A stretch of 64,000 nt of DNA from Strongyloides papillosus. Taxonomy: Eukaryota > Nematoda > Chromadorea > Rhabditida > Strongyloididae. The stretch covers positions 558,001-622,000 of the forward strand of contig SRSI01000073.1 of NCBI GenBank assembly GCA_005656395.1, read 5' to 3'. Both the position numbers and the translations under genes were made by a program. The notes below the pieces were generated by a model that did not search any database, was not told the origin of the DNA, and was given only the letters and a program-made list of their open reading frames with translations. Numbering within the stretch: position 1 is the stretch's first letter; each line of letters opens with the position of its first letter. Below are positions 46,735 through 58,955 of the stretch, piece after piece.

Positions 46735-49184
46735 TTAAATTATATCTTAGTTATGTAGAATAATTAATTATTTGTTTAAATTTTCAACATATATTTGATA
46801 ATCTATATAAAAAATATAAAGTAAATTTTTACTTATTGTAAATATCACAACCTTTTGACTGTTTTTAATCTAATGATGTAGTTGTTTCCATTTTTGTCAA
46901 TTTTTACTTACATTCTTTCTTCTATAAAGAATAAGTTTTTTGGAGCTTTTTAGATAGAGTCACTTGTAAGAATATAGTCTTTTATCGAATGTTCTCATTT
47001 GTACTTTATTCTTTTTACCTAAGGCTCTTCTATTTCTCTTCTATTTTTTCTTATAGAATTATCTAGATCATGGAAACAACATTATCCCAAAGTTAGCTCT
47101 TTGTTTTGTATTTCTAGAAGATTCTTTTCTTTTTATATATAGTACAAACATGACATTTTATTTCATTTATATCTTTAGTCATTGTATAACTATTTCATCA
47201 TCTTTAATATATTTTTTGAGTTACTTAATTTTTGTATATTTTAGGGTTAAACTACAGGTCTAAAAATCTGATATTATTCTGGTGACAAGTTATCACAGAT
47301 CTATTTTATTTAACTGTAAGCTTTAATTAATTATCTTTATTGTATTACCTCTTTTGTATTCTAGAAGGCCTTAGTTGAATCTGTTATTTAGTTAGTTAAT
47401 TAAGTTATTCCGTTTAATTGTAATCTATTTAATATTTTGTGGTTTAAATAAAAGATGTCTTTTGAGCGGTGCAAAACTCCAATAAAAACAATCTCTATAA
47501 TTTTTACTCGCTTAATAAACGAAAAAAATTAATTTAAATTTATCAATAACAAAATAAATTTACTGATAACAGAAAACTAAAATGAAGTAATTAAATGAAT
47601 AGAATAATTTGAACTACATTTAAAATAATTTTTTATTTTTTAAAATGTAGCATACATGCACAAAGTTTTTACCGTATTCTGTGCGTCATCAGAACTTCTT
47701 TCTATGACTTTAACAGTAAACTTTAAGATAAAATCATTAAAGCTATAATGTATTAAGTTAATAACATATATTTACTAGAAATTTTCTATGAATTATAACT
47801 TAAAGGTATATCATTCCATCTGAAGAAAGTTTTTTGTAATATTATTGTAGTTGTAAATGTGATTGATATATATTAATTATATTACAAATTTAAAAGCATG
47901 TAGAAAACATTACTTAATATAAGGCTTGAATCCGGATCAGGCTAAGTAAAGTTTTTTTATGTGTATTAAATTTACCCTTTTGTTTTTTATAGCTATTCAT
48001 CAAAAAAATATATAATATACAGATTGCGTATTAAAATTGTAATAAATTCAAATAAAGTAAAAACATTTATAATTAAATAATATTTAGCATACCAAAAAAC
48101 ATTTTTTATACATAACAAAGAAAAAAGTCAAATAAAAACATGTTTTTAATAATATTTTTTATAAAATCAGATTTTTAAACAAATTTATTATATTGTTTAA
48201 GTTGTACACACAAAAATAAACAAATTTTGACAAATCTTTATTTAATGTAGTAGAAAGTTCCACCTGTTAAAATAATAAACTTTGAAAAACTTTTAGAAAT
48301 ACAAAATGAAAACAAAATTGTTGAAAATGACACAAAATACTATATTGTCGCATAAATTTTGTCTTTTTATTACAAAAGTATTTGTTTTTTTGGTATTTTA
48401 AAAAATCATAACTTATATTAATTTTTAATATTTTTGTATAATATAAAGCTCATTTAAGTGTTTGAACTGTTTTTTTTAATATATTGAAAAGTTTGTTATT
48501 GAAAGTCGATTTTAGTTAAATTTAAAAAGGTTTTAAAAAAGGACTTTATTTTAGATAATTTACTAATAACAATAAGTTTAGAAATTTAAAAAATTTCATA
48601 AAAATAATAACAAAAGTAATAATTACTTAATTACGCAAAGTATTAATAATTAAAAATATTATTTTTGCATTTGATCTCTTTTTTAATTAAAATATATTTT
48701 TTAATAAGAACAAAAATGTGTTACGTTTTATAACTTTTCCAAGTTTGCTCTTGAAAGACAATTTTAAAAAAGCTACGTTATCAGACAAGTATAATTTCAA
48801 ATAATTCAAACCATTAAAACATATTTTTAAGGATGTTATTATTATATATTAATAAATACGATTAATAAAAGTATTTAAAACTTTGCTTAAAATTGACTTC
48901 TAATTTTGTATTTCAAAAAATATTGTAAAAAATAGTTCAAGTTTAAAACTAAAAATGATATCATAAAATAACAAATTATTTCTTTAGTTTTTATATTATT
49001 GTTTTAACTTTTAAGAGGAGAATATTTGCGATAAAATTATTCGCAAGTCAAAAAATCTAATTTTTTTTAGGCGACACAAATTACTACATTTCATACTGAT
49101 TTTTTTTGTGTACACAGCTTTTGTTTGTAATGAAAACTATAAATACTTTAGAAATTTTGTTTTATAATGTATTAATTCAATATA
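46735..49184. other. AT-rich intergenic upstream of the astacin-like gene
   Basis: No coding region, repeat border or RNA gene can be supported in these 2.4 kb. About 48220-48760 resembles 52610-53100 in word order (GACAAATCTTTA / AAGTTCCACCTGTTAAAATA; GAAAATGACACAAAATACTATATTGTCGCA), so the upstream region appears to be an old duplicate of sequence downstream of the gene. Confidence 0.5.
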
Positions 49185-50358
49185 ATGAACAAATTGTTTT
49201 TTAATTTTTTCTTGGTTTTATTGTACTTCATGCAAAATGTAAGTGTTTAATACTATGATAACTATTTTTTAGACTGTTGAAGTAACATCATTAAAATCAA
49301 CTAACAAGCCTTCAATAGACAAGCAACTACCAGCATATGCTAAATGTTCAAAAATTAAATATCATATTGATCGTAATGTTTTAAGTGAGTATGCAAAATA
49401 TGTTAAAAAAGCTCTTGAAATTATTAAAAGTAGAACATTTTTGGAATTCGAAGAACAAAACAAACCAATTGATCGTACAGGAATAAATTTCTATTCTAGT
49501 GCTAATGAAGACAAAGTAGAGATATCATATGATGATAAAAAACCTACAAATGTCAGGTTAACTGGCGACGCGTATGTTAATAGAGATTGGTTAAGATTCT
49601 ACATTGGTTATGCTTTGGGATTAATCCCAGAGATTGCACGTAAAGATAGAGATTATAATGTCAAAGTCTTTATAGGAAACATCTCAAATTTTTATAAAAA
49701 ATATTTCGAAATAAGAAAAGATTATCCTAGGATTTACTATACTACAGACTTCGACTTTTCGTCTATAATGCTTCTTAAGCCTTACTTTGGAAATTCTCCA
49801 AGACATAACCCCACTTACGTGTCAAATGTTTATCCACATTATGAATATCAGTTTACAAATAATGATAAATTTTCATTCAATGATTATAAAAGACTAAACT
49901 TACTGTACTGTGAAAATCAATGTCCAAAGAAACTATGTGCTAATTATGGTTACCATGGTAATAGTTGTGAAACATGTAAATGTGTCTTTCCTTTTACGGG
50001 TAAAGACTGCAAATCATTTTATAAAAGATCTAAAGATTGTAGTGGAAATATTGCAATAATAGCCAAACCAAAACCAATAGGAAAGAGACTTAAAAATGTT
50101 CCTGATAAATGCTACTATATTATAAAGTCAGATAATTCAAAAAAAAAAGTAAAGTTTACAATAAAAAAATTCTTTACAAAGAAACCTGGCAGTTGTGAAA
50201 TACTAATAAAATATCGTAAAGATAAAGGTGCTGAAGGTTTATTAATAAGAAGAAATGTTTATAATTTAAGTCTTCCGGCATTGTCGAATAATGTAATAGT
50301 AACGTATTTTTCTAAAGATCCTGAAAATGAGTTGGTTATTGGATATCAAGAAGTTTGA
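49185..50358 (+). CDS. Astacin-EGF-CUB protein with destroyed zinc site (pseudoprotease)
   Basis: Exon 1 is 49185-49238 (signal peptide MNKLFFNFFLVLLYFMQN), the intron 49239-49272 (34 bp, GTAAGT...TTTTTTAG) and exon 2 49273-50358, giving 379 residues. The N-terminal half aligns with astacins (clade-typical N-terminus K-I-K-Y-H-I-D, then the zinc-helix region). The zinc motif HExxHxxGxxH is replaced by FYIGYALGLIP (residues about 127-137): all three His and the catalytic Glu are gone, while A-L-G and the following R-K-D-R-D are kept. The Met-turn is S-S-I-M-L-L. An EGF-like module (residues about 231-264, six Cys) and a CUB-like domain (about 274-379) follow. The frame is intact, so loss of catalysis looks tolerated or selected. 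It is secreted, perhaps a decoy or binding protein (inference). Confidence 0.82.
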
Positions 50359-53100
50359 AAACAAAATTAAGTTAATTTACATGAAGTGAATAAAATTTCA
50401 TTATTTTTTTAAATAAAATTTTTTATTGTTTTCACTCTATTTGTAATCAAGATATAAAAGGGCAAAAACTTTTATTTAACAAGAATCATCTTAAAAAAAT
50501 AATAATATACTAGATTTAAGTTTCATTTTAAATATTGTTTTTTAAAATACCATTTTTTCCAGTTATCTACAGATTTATGATTCTGATTTATCTATTCTTA
50601 TTCATGTGCTATTTGTGCAGCTGTTTGGCATTACAAATGTTTTTGTTAGCTTTGAAGAAAACTAGATATTAGGAGTGTGAAAATATGTTTTAATATTGAT
50701 AGTTTTATTCACTTGTTGTATGTTTTTCTAGCCAAAACAATTAGTAGTGTAACACTTCTAAATTTTACTTTTAGTCCTAATTGAAAATGTTAATTATTTA
50801 ATATAATAGACGTAAATTGATTACAGCATTGCATATGATATTATGTATAATAAGTTTATGACTTTTATACCATAATATTAGAAAATATTTAATTAGTATG
50901 AAATATAGATGTTATGTTCTGAATTAATTTTTTTCTAGTTCTAAAATAATATAAATTTTTTATGAATATAATAGTTCCTAATAAATTACAATTTTTATAT
51001 AAACTATTAATATTATATTTGCTGCTAAGTAATTATAAATATTTTTCTATTCTATATTAAATATTATCAATATATATAAATTTGTTTTTATTAAAATGTC
51101 ATTGCATTAATTCTGTCGTGTCTTTCAATGTATTATATATCTTAAAAAAAAGATTACAAGAAATAAAAAATTAAGTTATCATAGTAAATAGATAGTATAA
51201 CATTATAACTAGAAATACCACAATTTCTCATATTATCAATGTTACATTTTTTTCTGCTAAGAAATGAATATATTTAGAAGTCAGTTTTGACAATGTATTT
51301 TTTGTGAGCAAAAAATTTATGTGGAGCGTGAGCAAAAGTGTGTTAGATGTTAAAAGAGTGCTAGTTTCGTTTTTAAAATTTGATTTATGATATGCAACTT
51401 AAAGAGAAATATGCTTTTGTAAAACTTTTGCTTTCAATGAAAATTTTTGAAATTCTACTAGTTGCAAACTATTTTTTAATGACATATAATGCAACGTATT
51501 CTCTTAACTAGACAAGAAAAATAGCAAAACTTATTCGACAATCTAACATTACTAAACTCTAACAATTATTAGTTCGTTAACTTTCAAGATAATGTTTTAA
51601 TGAAGTCGAAATATTACGATAATAAAACTATACTAACATCGTGAAATAAATAAAGTACGCCCATAAAATAAGGGGTATAAAAAGAAAAAGATATTAATTA
51701 TAAGACAGTTCCTAGTCAGTTCTCTCAAGATAGTTCTCTGTAGTTTCCTGTAAGATGCCGTTATAATATAATATTAATGTATTTCCTCACTATTATTGTT
51801 TACCCTACTTTTTGTTATAAATAAAATAATTCATCAACACACCGCTACACACGCACCATAACGAAGTAAATATTTTTAATAAAAAAATAAAGCTTTTAAA
51901 ATTTGCACAAAAAACTATGAACTATAACGTAATATTTAGAACCGGTAAACATTTGCCAATAATATAAAAGTAGAAAATTTTGGGAAATTATTTTTTAATA
52001 AACTTTCAGATTGTTTAAAGATATTTTTTTCTTAAAATAAAATTTTCGATTAAAAAAACAAAATAAGTATATTTAAAAAGTCATGGATTTGGTATTTTTT
52101 AGTTTCTTTATCAAATGAATTATTTACTTGAACTAAAAATTTTTTTCTTTTCGATTTCGCTTTTCGAGTAAAATTTTTTTATACTAATAATTTTTTAAAC
52201 AAAACTGTTTTTTTAATGTTTAAAATTTATAACATTTTTTTGTTAAATTAATTATGAAAAACATTTTATGAATAAAAATTATAAAGATCAATGTTATAAA
52301 ACAATTAATGTCAACTCTCTTATTGTTTATAAAGATCATATTTTATTTATAAATCGTTAGTTATGCATAATTTTTTAATATTAAATTAATAATAAATATA
52401 AAAATAGATATGATAAAAATCAATTATTCTTTAAAAATAAATTTTTAAAACTATACTATTGTTTTGTAAGCATAAAAAAATGCGAATGAATTTTGATTAT
52501 TTTATTGTTTTTTATGTTAAACAACAGTTTTAACATTAAAATTTAAATGTTATCGAAAGCTTTTTATAAATATTATTATAAAAACGTTTTCATCAAGATT
52601 TACAACTATTGTACGCGCAAAAAAGAGACAAATTTTGACAATTGTTTATAAAATCTTCCACCTATTAAAAAATTTTTTGACTTTTAATTTTAAAATATCA
52701 ACCGAAAAAAATTGTTGTAAATAACACAAAGTATCATGTTGTCTCAAAAATTTTATCGTTTTTTAGAGGAAAAAATATTTTTGACATTTTAAAGTATGTA
52801 GCTTTTATTTATTCTTGATACTTTTTTATGACATTATGCTCATCTTAGAGTTAACTTTGATCTTTTTAATATTATGCAGCATGTTAATTAATTTCTTGTA
52901 AAATTGGAAAGGCTTTAACAAAAATCATTATTTTAAAAACCTAGTGAAACATTAAGTTTAGAAATTTTAAACTTTCATAACATTAATAACAAAAAGCAAT
53001 AAATATTTAACTACATAAAATAATACTTGTTAAAAAATTGCTTTAGCATTTGCTTTTAAATAAAAATATTAAAAAGTTATTTTTTAATAAGAACAAAAAT
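50359..53100. other. AT-rich intergenic with a possible old LTR near 51.3-51.9 kb
   Basis: About 51640-51860 is less AT-rich and has LTR-like landmarks: ACGCCCATAAAA, a TATA box in GGGGTATAAAAAG (about 51671), poly(A)-type AATAAAATAA, and an end near ACACCGCTACACA. The 268-bp solo LTR has a similar ACGCCCAT-then-TATA order. I could not find matching flanking duplications, so the borders are unknown. The rest holds no gene. Confidence 0.35.
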
Positions 53101-54453
53101 GCATAAAGATGGTGCATTGACCACTTGTTTAGCACTGCCATTATTAATTATTCCATATAGGGAGTAGAGAGACATAAAATTAGAAAAAAAAACTTTTTAT
53201 TGAATTTCTCCATAATTGTTTGTATTTTTATATGTTAGTAAAAATTTAATAAGTTGTTGCTGGCGTCAATTCCTATTAGAACAAAAACTCAGATCTGTTT
53301 AAATTTTATTTATTAACTATAAGTAAAGTATTTATGTGGCCACCTTTAGAGAGACACAATACAATATTAAACAAAGACAACATTATACTTACACATTACA
53401 AGTAGTTAAATTTTTAACAATATAAATATAAGATCTCCAAATTCACAACTTAGATAACTAATATTTTAAAATAAATAAAAAAAATGAATAAAAACCTTGG
53501 AATTGGTTCACTAAACCTTATTCCAAAATTACAAAAATCAGAACTTCTACTTAAGATATGGCTATATCTTATTTGTTAAAAAAATTTATATTTATTTGTT
53601 TATTTAAAAATAATTAATTTTCATTTTGAAAAATGTTTTTAAGAAAAAAGCGACTATTTCAAAAATAGTTCTTTTTTATAAATATGTTTTGCTTGAAAGT
53701 TCAGGCAAAAATGGTAGGTGTCAAAAAAATATTATTTTCCTATTACAAAAGATAATAAGCTTTTTTGTTGTTATTTTTTTATTTGAACCGATATTAATAA
53801 AAATTTAGTATTTTATATAGTATTACTGTTAACGTTCTAGAAAATTTATTCAATATCTCTAATTCATGCATAATTCAATACTCATAACATCATTAAAGAG
53901 TTTTATGCATTCTCAATACAATTTAAATAGACTAAATCAGAACATTATTTTGTGTTATATGTCTTTTGCTTCATATTGTTTGATAACTTGTAAATAGTCA
54001 TTATTATATTATTGTATATATGTATTATCAACGAAATAAACCATTCCTTATAATATTTTTAGTGTTTATTATCTATCTAGTATTATATAATCACATATCA
54101 TTACTTTCTAATGATTAATTATACTGCTTATCTTAAAATAATTACTGTTGTTTGTTTTAATTTATAGCAATATAATAAACAATGACTTATTAACTTGACT
54201 AATTTTTCTTAAATGTTAAAGTCTGCAAACTAAAAAATATTGTTAAAATAAAAATTTAGTAGTGATTGTTTAATAACTTTCATGAAAAACAAAATTTAAA
54301 AATGAATTAATTAAAATCATAGGCACAGTCAATTGAAGACAAAATCTTTGCACTAAACATCAAAATTTAGTAATTTATAAAATTCATTTATATATCTGTT
54401 TTCATTCATTTATTTCACTTAATTTTTTTTTGCTAGCGTAATAACATTCCATA
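53101..54453. other. AT-rich intergenic before the CAP gene
   Basis: Nothing coding is supported. TATGTGGCCACCTTTAGAG (about 53332) shares GTGGCCACCT with 38384 and, reversed, with 58638. This may be dispersed repeat debris. Confidence 0.5.
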
Positions 54454-55595
54454 TCACTTTTTTGAATTCTCATCCTCTACATAGTCTTCATGACCTAAAT
54501 CAACTGTTGGTTGAATTCTACAGAAAAGACCAACGAAAAGTTCAGCTTTTTTAATAGCACAACCAATGTCCGTAGACTTTTTTGCAATTATTTGTGCAAA
54601 TTCTGGAAACTCGAACTTTTCTTCCGATTTATCAATGATTTTATCATCATAATTTGACGCCCAAAATTTTACAGCATCAAATTTATCTAAATCTTTTATA
54701 GAACATAGATATTGTAATCGACCTTCATCCTTGTATTCTTCTAAATCTTCGACATCATTAACAAAATAGTCTGAATAATTTTTCGCTTCTTTAACTAATT
54801 CATCTTTAACAATAAGCGGTTTTCTATTAAACTTTTCACGTAATTTATTAATATCATCTATTGTCTATAAAATACTAATAAAAAAAATTTTTTTTCTCTT
54901 ACCTTTTTTATATATTTGCTTAAATCATCAGGTTTTTCTGTTGTAGTAACAGATGTTGTGGTTGTTGGAGTTCTAGTTGTTGATTGAACAATTATCGGTT
55001 TAATAGGTGATGGTTTTGTAACTTTGCTTATTTGACGTTTTTTAGTTGTTGTTGTAGGTTTTTTAGTTGTAGACTTATTACTTGAAGACATTTTACGTGT
55101 AGTTTTTAGTATTGCTGGGTTTTTTGTTGTTTTTTTAAAACTTGTTTTTCTAGTAGTTGTTCTTCTAGATGTTGTTTTTACTGGTTTTGCTTTTCTGGGA
55201 GTTGTTTTTCTAGGAGTACTTTTTCTAGGAGTTGCTTTTCTAGGAGTTGTTTTTCTGGGAGTTGTCTTTCTAGGACTTATTTTTCCAGATAAAGGTTTTT
55301 TTTTAGTCGTAATTTTTAATCGTGAAGTAGTTCTTGAATTAGTTTTTTTAGACTTTTTCTGTCTACTTTTTAAATTAGCTTGTCTTTTTTGGAAATAATT
55401 AAGTTCGCCATTTTCAGTTAAAGAACTGACCATAGAATCCTGTTTAATATCGCTTTTTGAAATTAGATCATTTTGAAGTAAATTTAAAGATTCAGAATCA
55501 TCACTTTTTACATTAGTTTCAATAGCTTGATATTGATAAAATAATATAGACAAGATAATAATTGTTATATAGTTGCTATTATAGAAAATATGCAT
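54454..55595 (-). CDS. CAP-domain (SCP/TAPS-like) secreted protein with Thr/Lys/Pro-rich N-terminus
   Basis: Exon 1 is 55595-54903 (231 codons), the intron 54902-54865 (38 bp, GTAAGAG...TTTTATAG, phase 0) and exon 2 54864-54454 (136 codons plus stop), giving 367 residues. Exon 1 starts with a hydrophobic leader (NYITIIILSILFYQYQAIET). It then has a long basic low-complexity region with a T-P-R-K-x pentad array and a T-T-T-T stretch, probably O-glycosylated. Exon 2 has a CAP pattern: I-N-K-L-R-E-K-F-N-x-K-P-L (equivalent of the HNxxR helix), E-L-x-x-E-A-x-x-Y, V-K-F-W-A-S, E-F-A-Q-I-I-A-K-K-S-T-D-I-G-C-A, and G-L-F-C-R-I-Q-P. The usual His of the G-H-[FY]-[TS]-Q motif is missing. Such proteins are secreted; their function here is unknown. 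Confidence 0.75.
55190..55275 (-). repeat. 15-bp in-frame repeat encoding T-P-R-K-x pentads
   Basis: About six 15-bp units (plus strand GGAGTTGTTTTTCTA) encode T-P-R-K-[TAS] in exon 1 of the CAP gene. They differ by single bases. The array is a natural site for length change between alleles. Confidence 0.85.
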
Positions 55596-57183
55596 TTTTA
55601 ATTATCATTTTAATTTTAAAAAAGTTCCTTTTTATTACTTTTCCTATTTACATAATATCAAAAATATGTTATTCGATTTCTGAAGAATAAATTTGTTTTT
55701 GATTAATAAAGTAAATATAAAAAAGAATAATATTTTCTGTATCAAAATTATACTTTACGAATGAATAATACTAAATAAGTAATTAAAAGCATTGCTTGTT
55801 TTTATTTGATACATGTGATATATTTTATAATTCACTTTAGATAATATTTAAATATCTGCCTCAAATATTCTTTAAATTTATATTAAAAAATTTTTTAAAC
55901 ACATAAGTTTTATTTGTTTGAATACAATAAAATTTTTATTTTTTTATTATTAATGTTTTGATTTATAAAATAAATATTTATGCAAAATTTCAATCAAGAA
56001 ACGGTAGACATTCACATGTCCATAGTTACCTATTGACAAGAGAAATGGTATAATTTTTTTTGTACAAAATTTAGGTAAGCGAATTTTTTCAAGATCCATT
56101 AGTAAAATTTATTTTATTGGTGGTAAGCCACACGAATTACGACAACGTTTAAATAGAAATTCAGATACGTAAATAGTTTATTATAAAATATATATAGTGC
56201 CTGAGGTAAAGAAATACAATAAAATAAATTACATTAAAAATACTTACTATATATGCTATTTAAAATTTTTAATGAGCCCAGGCACTTCTATACTGACAAT
56301 TATTAATAATAGTTTAACCCCTATAATTAAATTAACATTAATAACCGAAAAAAAATGGGGTGATAAAATGATTATACAATAATTATGAAATACAATAAAT
56401 TAAAGTTTTGGGAATAATGGAAAGATGATGACAATTTACTGTATATATAAAGCTTATCCTAATCATCTAGAAAATTCTCGAATAATCCTTTAACTTTTCT
56501 TCTTATTTTGATTGTTTCGTGATGGGAACATCACTATTCGTGAACTGTTTATATCTATATCTTATATGCGGTGATTAATGACAGCAAGGCATTCTTCTGG
56601 AATGTAATGTTCTAGCTTTATAAAAAAATGAATGAAACTAGTGTACATTCTTCAAAAAAATCATAAAAAAATGGATAATTATACTATGAAACTATGTTAT
56701 TACAAAAAAAGCCATTTTACTTACCAAATAGACCATTTGTAACAATAAAAATGCTGTTTTGCTTACCTATGGACAAGTGAATGCTCCCTCTCTCATTTTC
56801 ATCTAATTCATGGATTTCAGTTTATTATCCAAGCTATCTTCTGGTGCCGAACAGTAATATTATACATACAAATTTAATTAAGTCTTGAAAGCTTATATTT
56901 TATTATTTTTGCGCTTAGATGTTGTTGTATTTGAGTCTACCAAAGCTTTACTATACTATACAAAAAGTTGTTTTTTTTATTACAAGTCGAAACTAAACAG
57001 AATCATATAAAGTTTATTTAATAGAAGTCTGACTTCAATAAAATTAATATTTTTTTAATATGCAAAAAAAATTTCAATATTTACTTTCCGTTGATTTTTT
57101 ATTTATTTTTCAAAATTTTGTATAACAATTTCAAGTACTTAAGGGAATTTTATTTTCAAAGTGTTAAAGTTAAATATTTCTAA
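55596..57183. other. Intergenic upstream of the 57-kb transthyretin-like gene
   Basis: About 56800-57183 is the subfamily C upstream module (TTATTATCCAAGCTATCTTCTGGTGCCGA..., box 57136-57142). A short inverted pair AGTGCCTG / CAGGCACT bounds about 56195-56285. About 56090-56170 reads as a short peptide on the plus strand (KIYFIGGKPHELRQRLNRNS), which may be transposon debris. No gene is supported. Confidence 0.45.
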
Positions 57184-57653
57184 ATGACATTTTTTAATTC
57201 ATTGATTGTATTTATATTTATTATTTCAATATTCCATAATATATTTTCTATATCGGAAACTGTTCAAAATAAAAAAAATATGACGGAAGAAAATGTTTTT
57301 CTCTCTGGATATTTAATGTGTACACCTTGTGAAGGAAATAAAGTAGCAATATTACTATACGAGAAAGAAAATTTTCTTTTAGATACTATGGGAGATTGTA
57401 ACAGACCTTTTTATATTAACATATATTCAAAATTACCATCTCCAATAGGTAAATCCAAATATTATAAAAATTACTTATTTATTTACTAGATTTTAACGCT
57501 AATTTCTACTATCACTGTAACGGTACATTAAAACAAAGCCTGAATAGACCAGCAAATTATGTAACTGAATTGTTTTCAGTTGATTGCTATGATTTTGAAA
57601 TAATAAATTTAGAAAATTCAAAATCACAAAATAATTCGTTGGAGTATAAGTAG
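57184..57653 (+). CDS. Transthyretin-like secreted protein, subfamily C paralogue (two exons)
   Basis: Exon 1 is 57184-57448 (265 nt), the intron 57449-57489 (41 bp, GTAAAT...TACTAG) and exon 2 57490-57653 (164 nt). The phase-1 split gives 142 residues. The signal peptide begins MTFFNSLIVFIFIISIFHNI, almost the same as at 36740. L-S-G-Y-L-M-C-T-P-C, a G-D-C strand, Y-H-C-N-G in exon 2 and R-P-A-N-Y-V line up with the 36740 gene, while the intervening residues have changed heavily. The C-terminal tail is 11 residues longer and polar. The conserved frame and splice sites, set against strong residue turnover, suggest a functional, fast-evolving secreted protein. Confidence 0.7.
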
Positions 57654-58803
57654 TTACAGAAAATGCTTTTTTGAATAAGAAGAATAATACATCCAAAAAG
57701 CTAAAACATTTTACTTTAGTAATCGTTCACACTAATAATTTTGTAATAGCGTTTTTAAAAAATTGTTTCCATTTTTTTAATCATTTTCAATTGTCTAAAA
57801 ATTGATTTATAATAAAAAAAATAAATTGATATAAATTAGTTGTTTTTAAATAAGACATTAAACTATAATAACAATGATTAGAATATAATTAAATTTACTA
57901 ATCAGGTAATGGTATATACAAAGTGACAAATAATTTATTTTCATCAGTTTGAAGATCATAGCTTCAGTTATTGTTTACTTTAAAAAACGGATCAATTTAT
58001 ATTTTATATTATAGAAATGATCAAAATATTGATTATTGACAAAGAAAATTACCAAAGTTATTGATTATTGGTAAGAAAAATTTGAAAAATTTATTAAAAA
58101 TTACAAATAAAAATATAGAATAATAGTTTACATGATTTTTTTACAAGATGGATAGGTTGTTAAGCATTTCACCAATAATACTGGTAATTGTGGCAAATTC
58201 AGTATAATTATCAGTAAAAATCTATAACAAAAAGAAATAAGGGAAAAAATTTGCCTCTCTTATAACTCCTTTCAAATTTAACCGATTTTTTTAGTTAAAT
58301 TAGAGTAAAAAGATAACAGTTGGTAAACTGTTTGGAAAATTCGAGAACATTTCTTTTGTTATTATATAAGATGAAAAAGTCATCAAAACAGTCATTTATT
58401 TAACTTAGGTAGTAGTAGTAGCTAATTTTTATTATCATCAAATTTAACTGGTGACGTATTAATTTTTTTTGTATCTTATTTATTAATTTAATACCTTAAT
58501 TATTATTTTAATATTGTATTTTGTAGACCACTAGGAGTTTCAGAAAGAGTTGAGAAAGATCTCAGGAGTTTTTAAGAAATCAAAAAGTTATTTATAAGTA
58601 AGTAAATTGTTGTAGTTTTAAAAATGTTATCCCTAGGTGGCCACTTTGTGTAATCTTATATTTGTGAGTGTTATTGTATTAAAGTTTGGGTCAATAAAAG
58701 TTGATATTGGTAAAGGTTTAAAAGTCTGTAGGAGATTCAGAGGGCATTGGGAATTGTTTGAAAAGGGGGACACCAAAATCTATATCTATAAATATATTTT
58801 CAG
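57654..58803. other. Intergenic between transthyretin-like gene and LTR element
   Basis: The first 300 bp match the 3' flank of the 36740 gene. About 58500-58800 is GC-richer, with CTAGGTGGCCACTTTGTG (about 58633) and AAAAGGGGGACACC (about 58759), the latter looking like a polypurine tract next to an LTR start. This may be a fragment of yet another LTR element. No gene is seen. Confidence 0.4.
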
Positions 58804-58955
58804 TGAATTTTATTAGGTCTTAACGAATCTATGATAAAAAAATAAAATTAATATGATATTCAATAATTATAAATTTAATTATACAACAAAAAGGCCACTT
58901 ATTTTATAGATAATATTTTATTTAAATTTGAATATTGACGACTATTTTGGAGACA
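58804..58955 (-). repeat. 3' LTR of the 2.7-kb element
   Basis: It carries the stop codon of the element's ORF (TAG, 58942-58944), so the last codons of the protein are encoded by the LTR itself. Confidence 0.8.
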
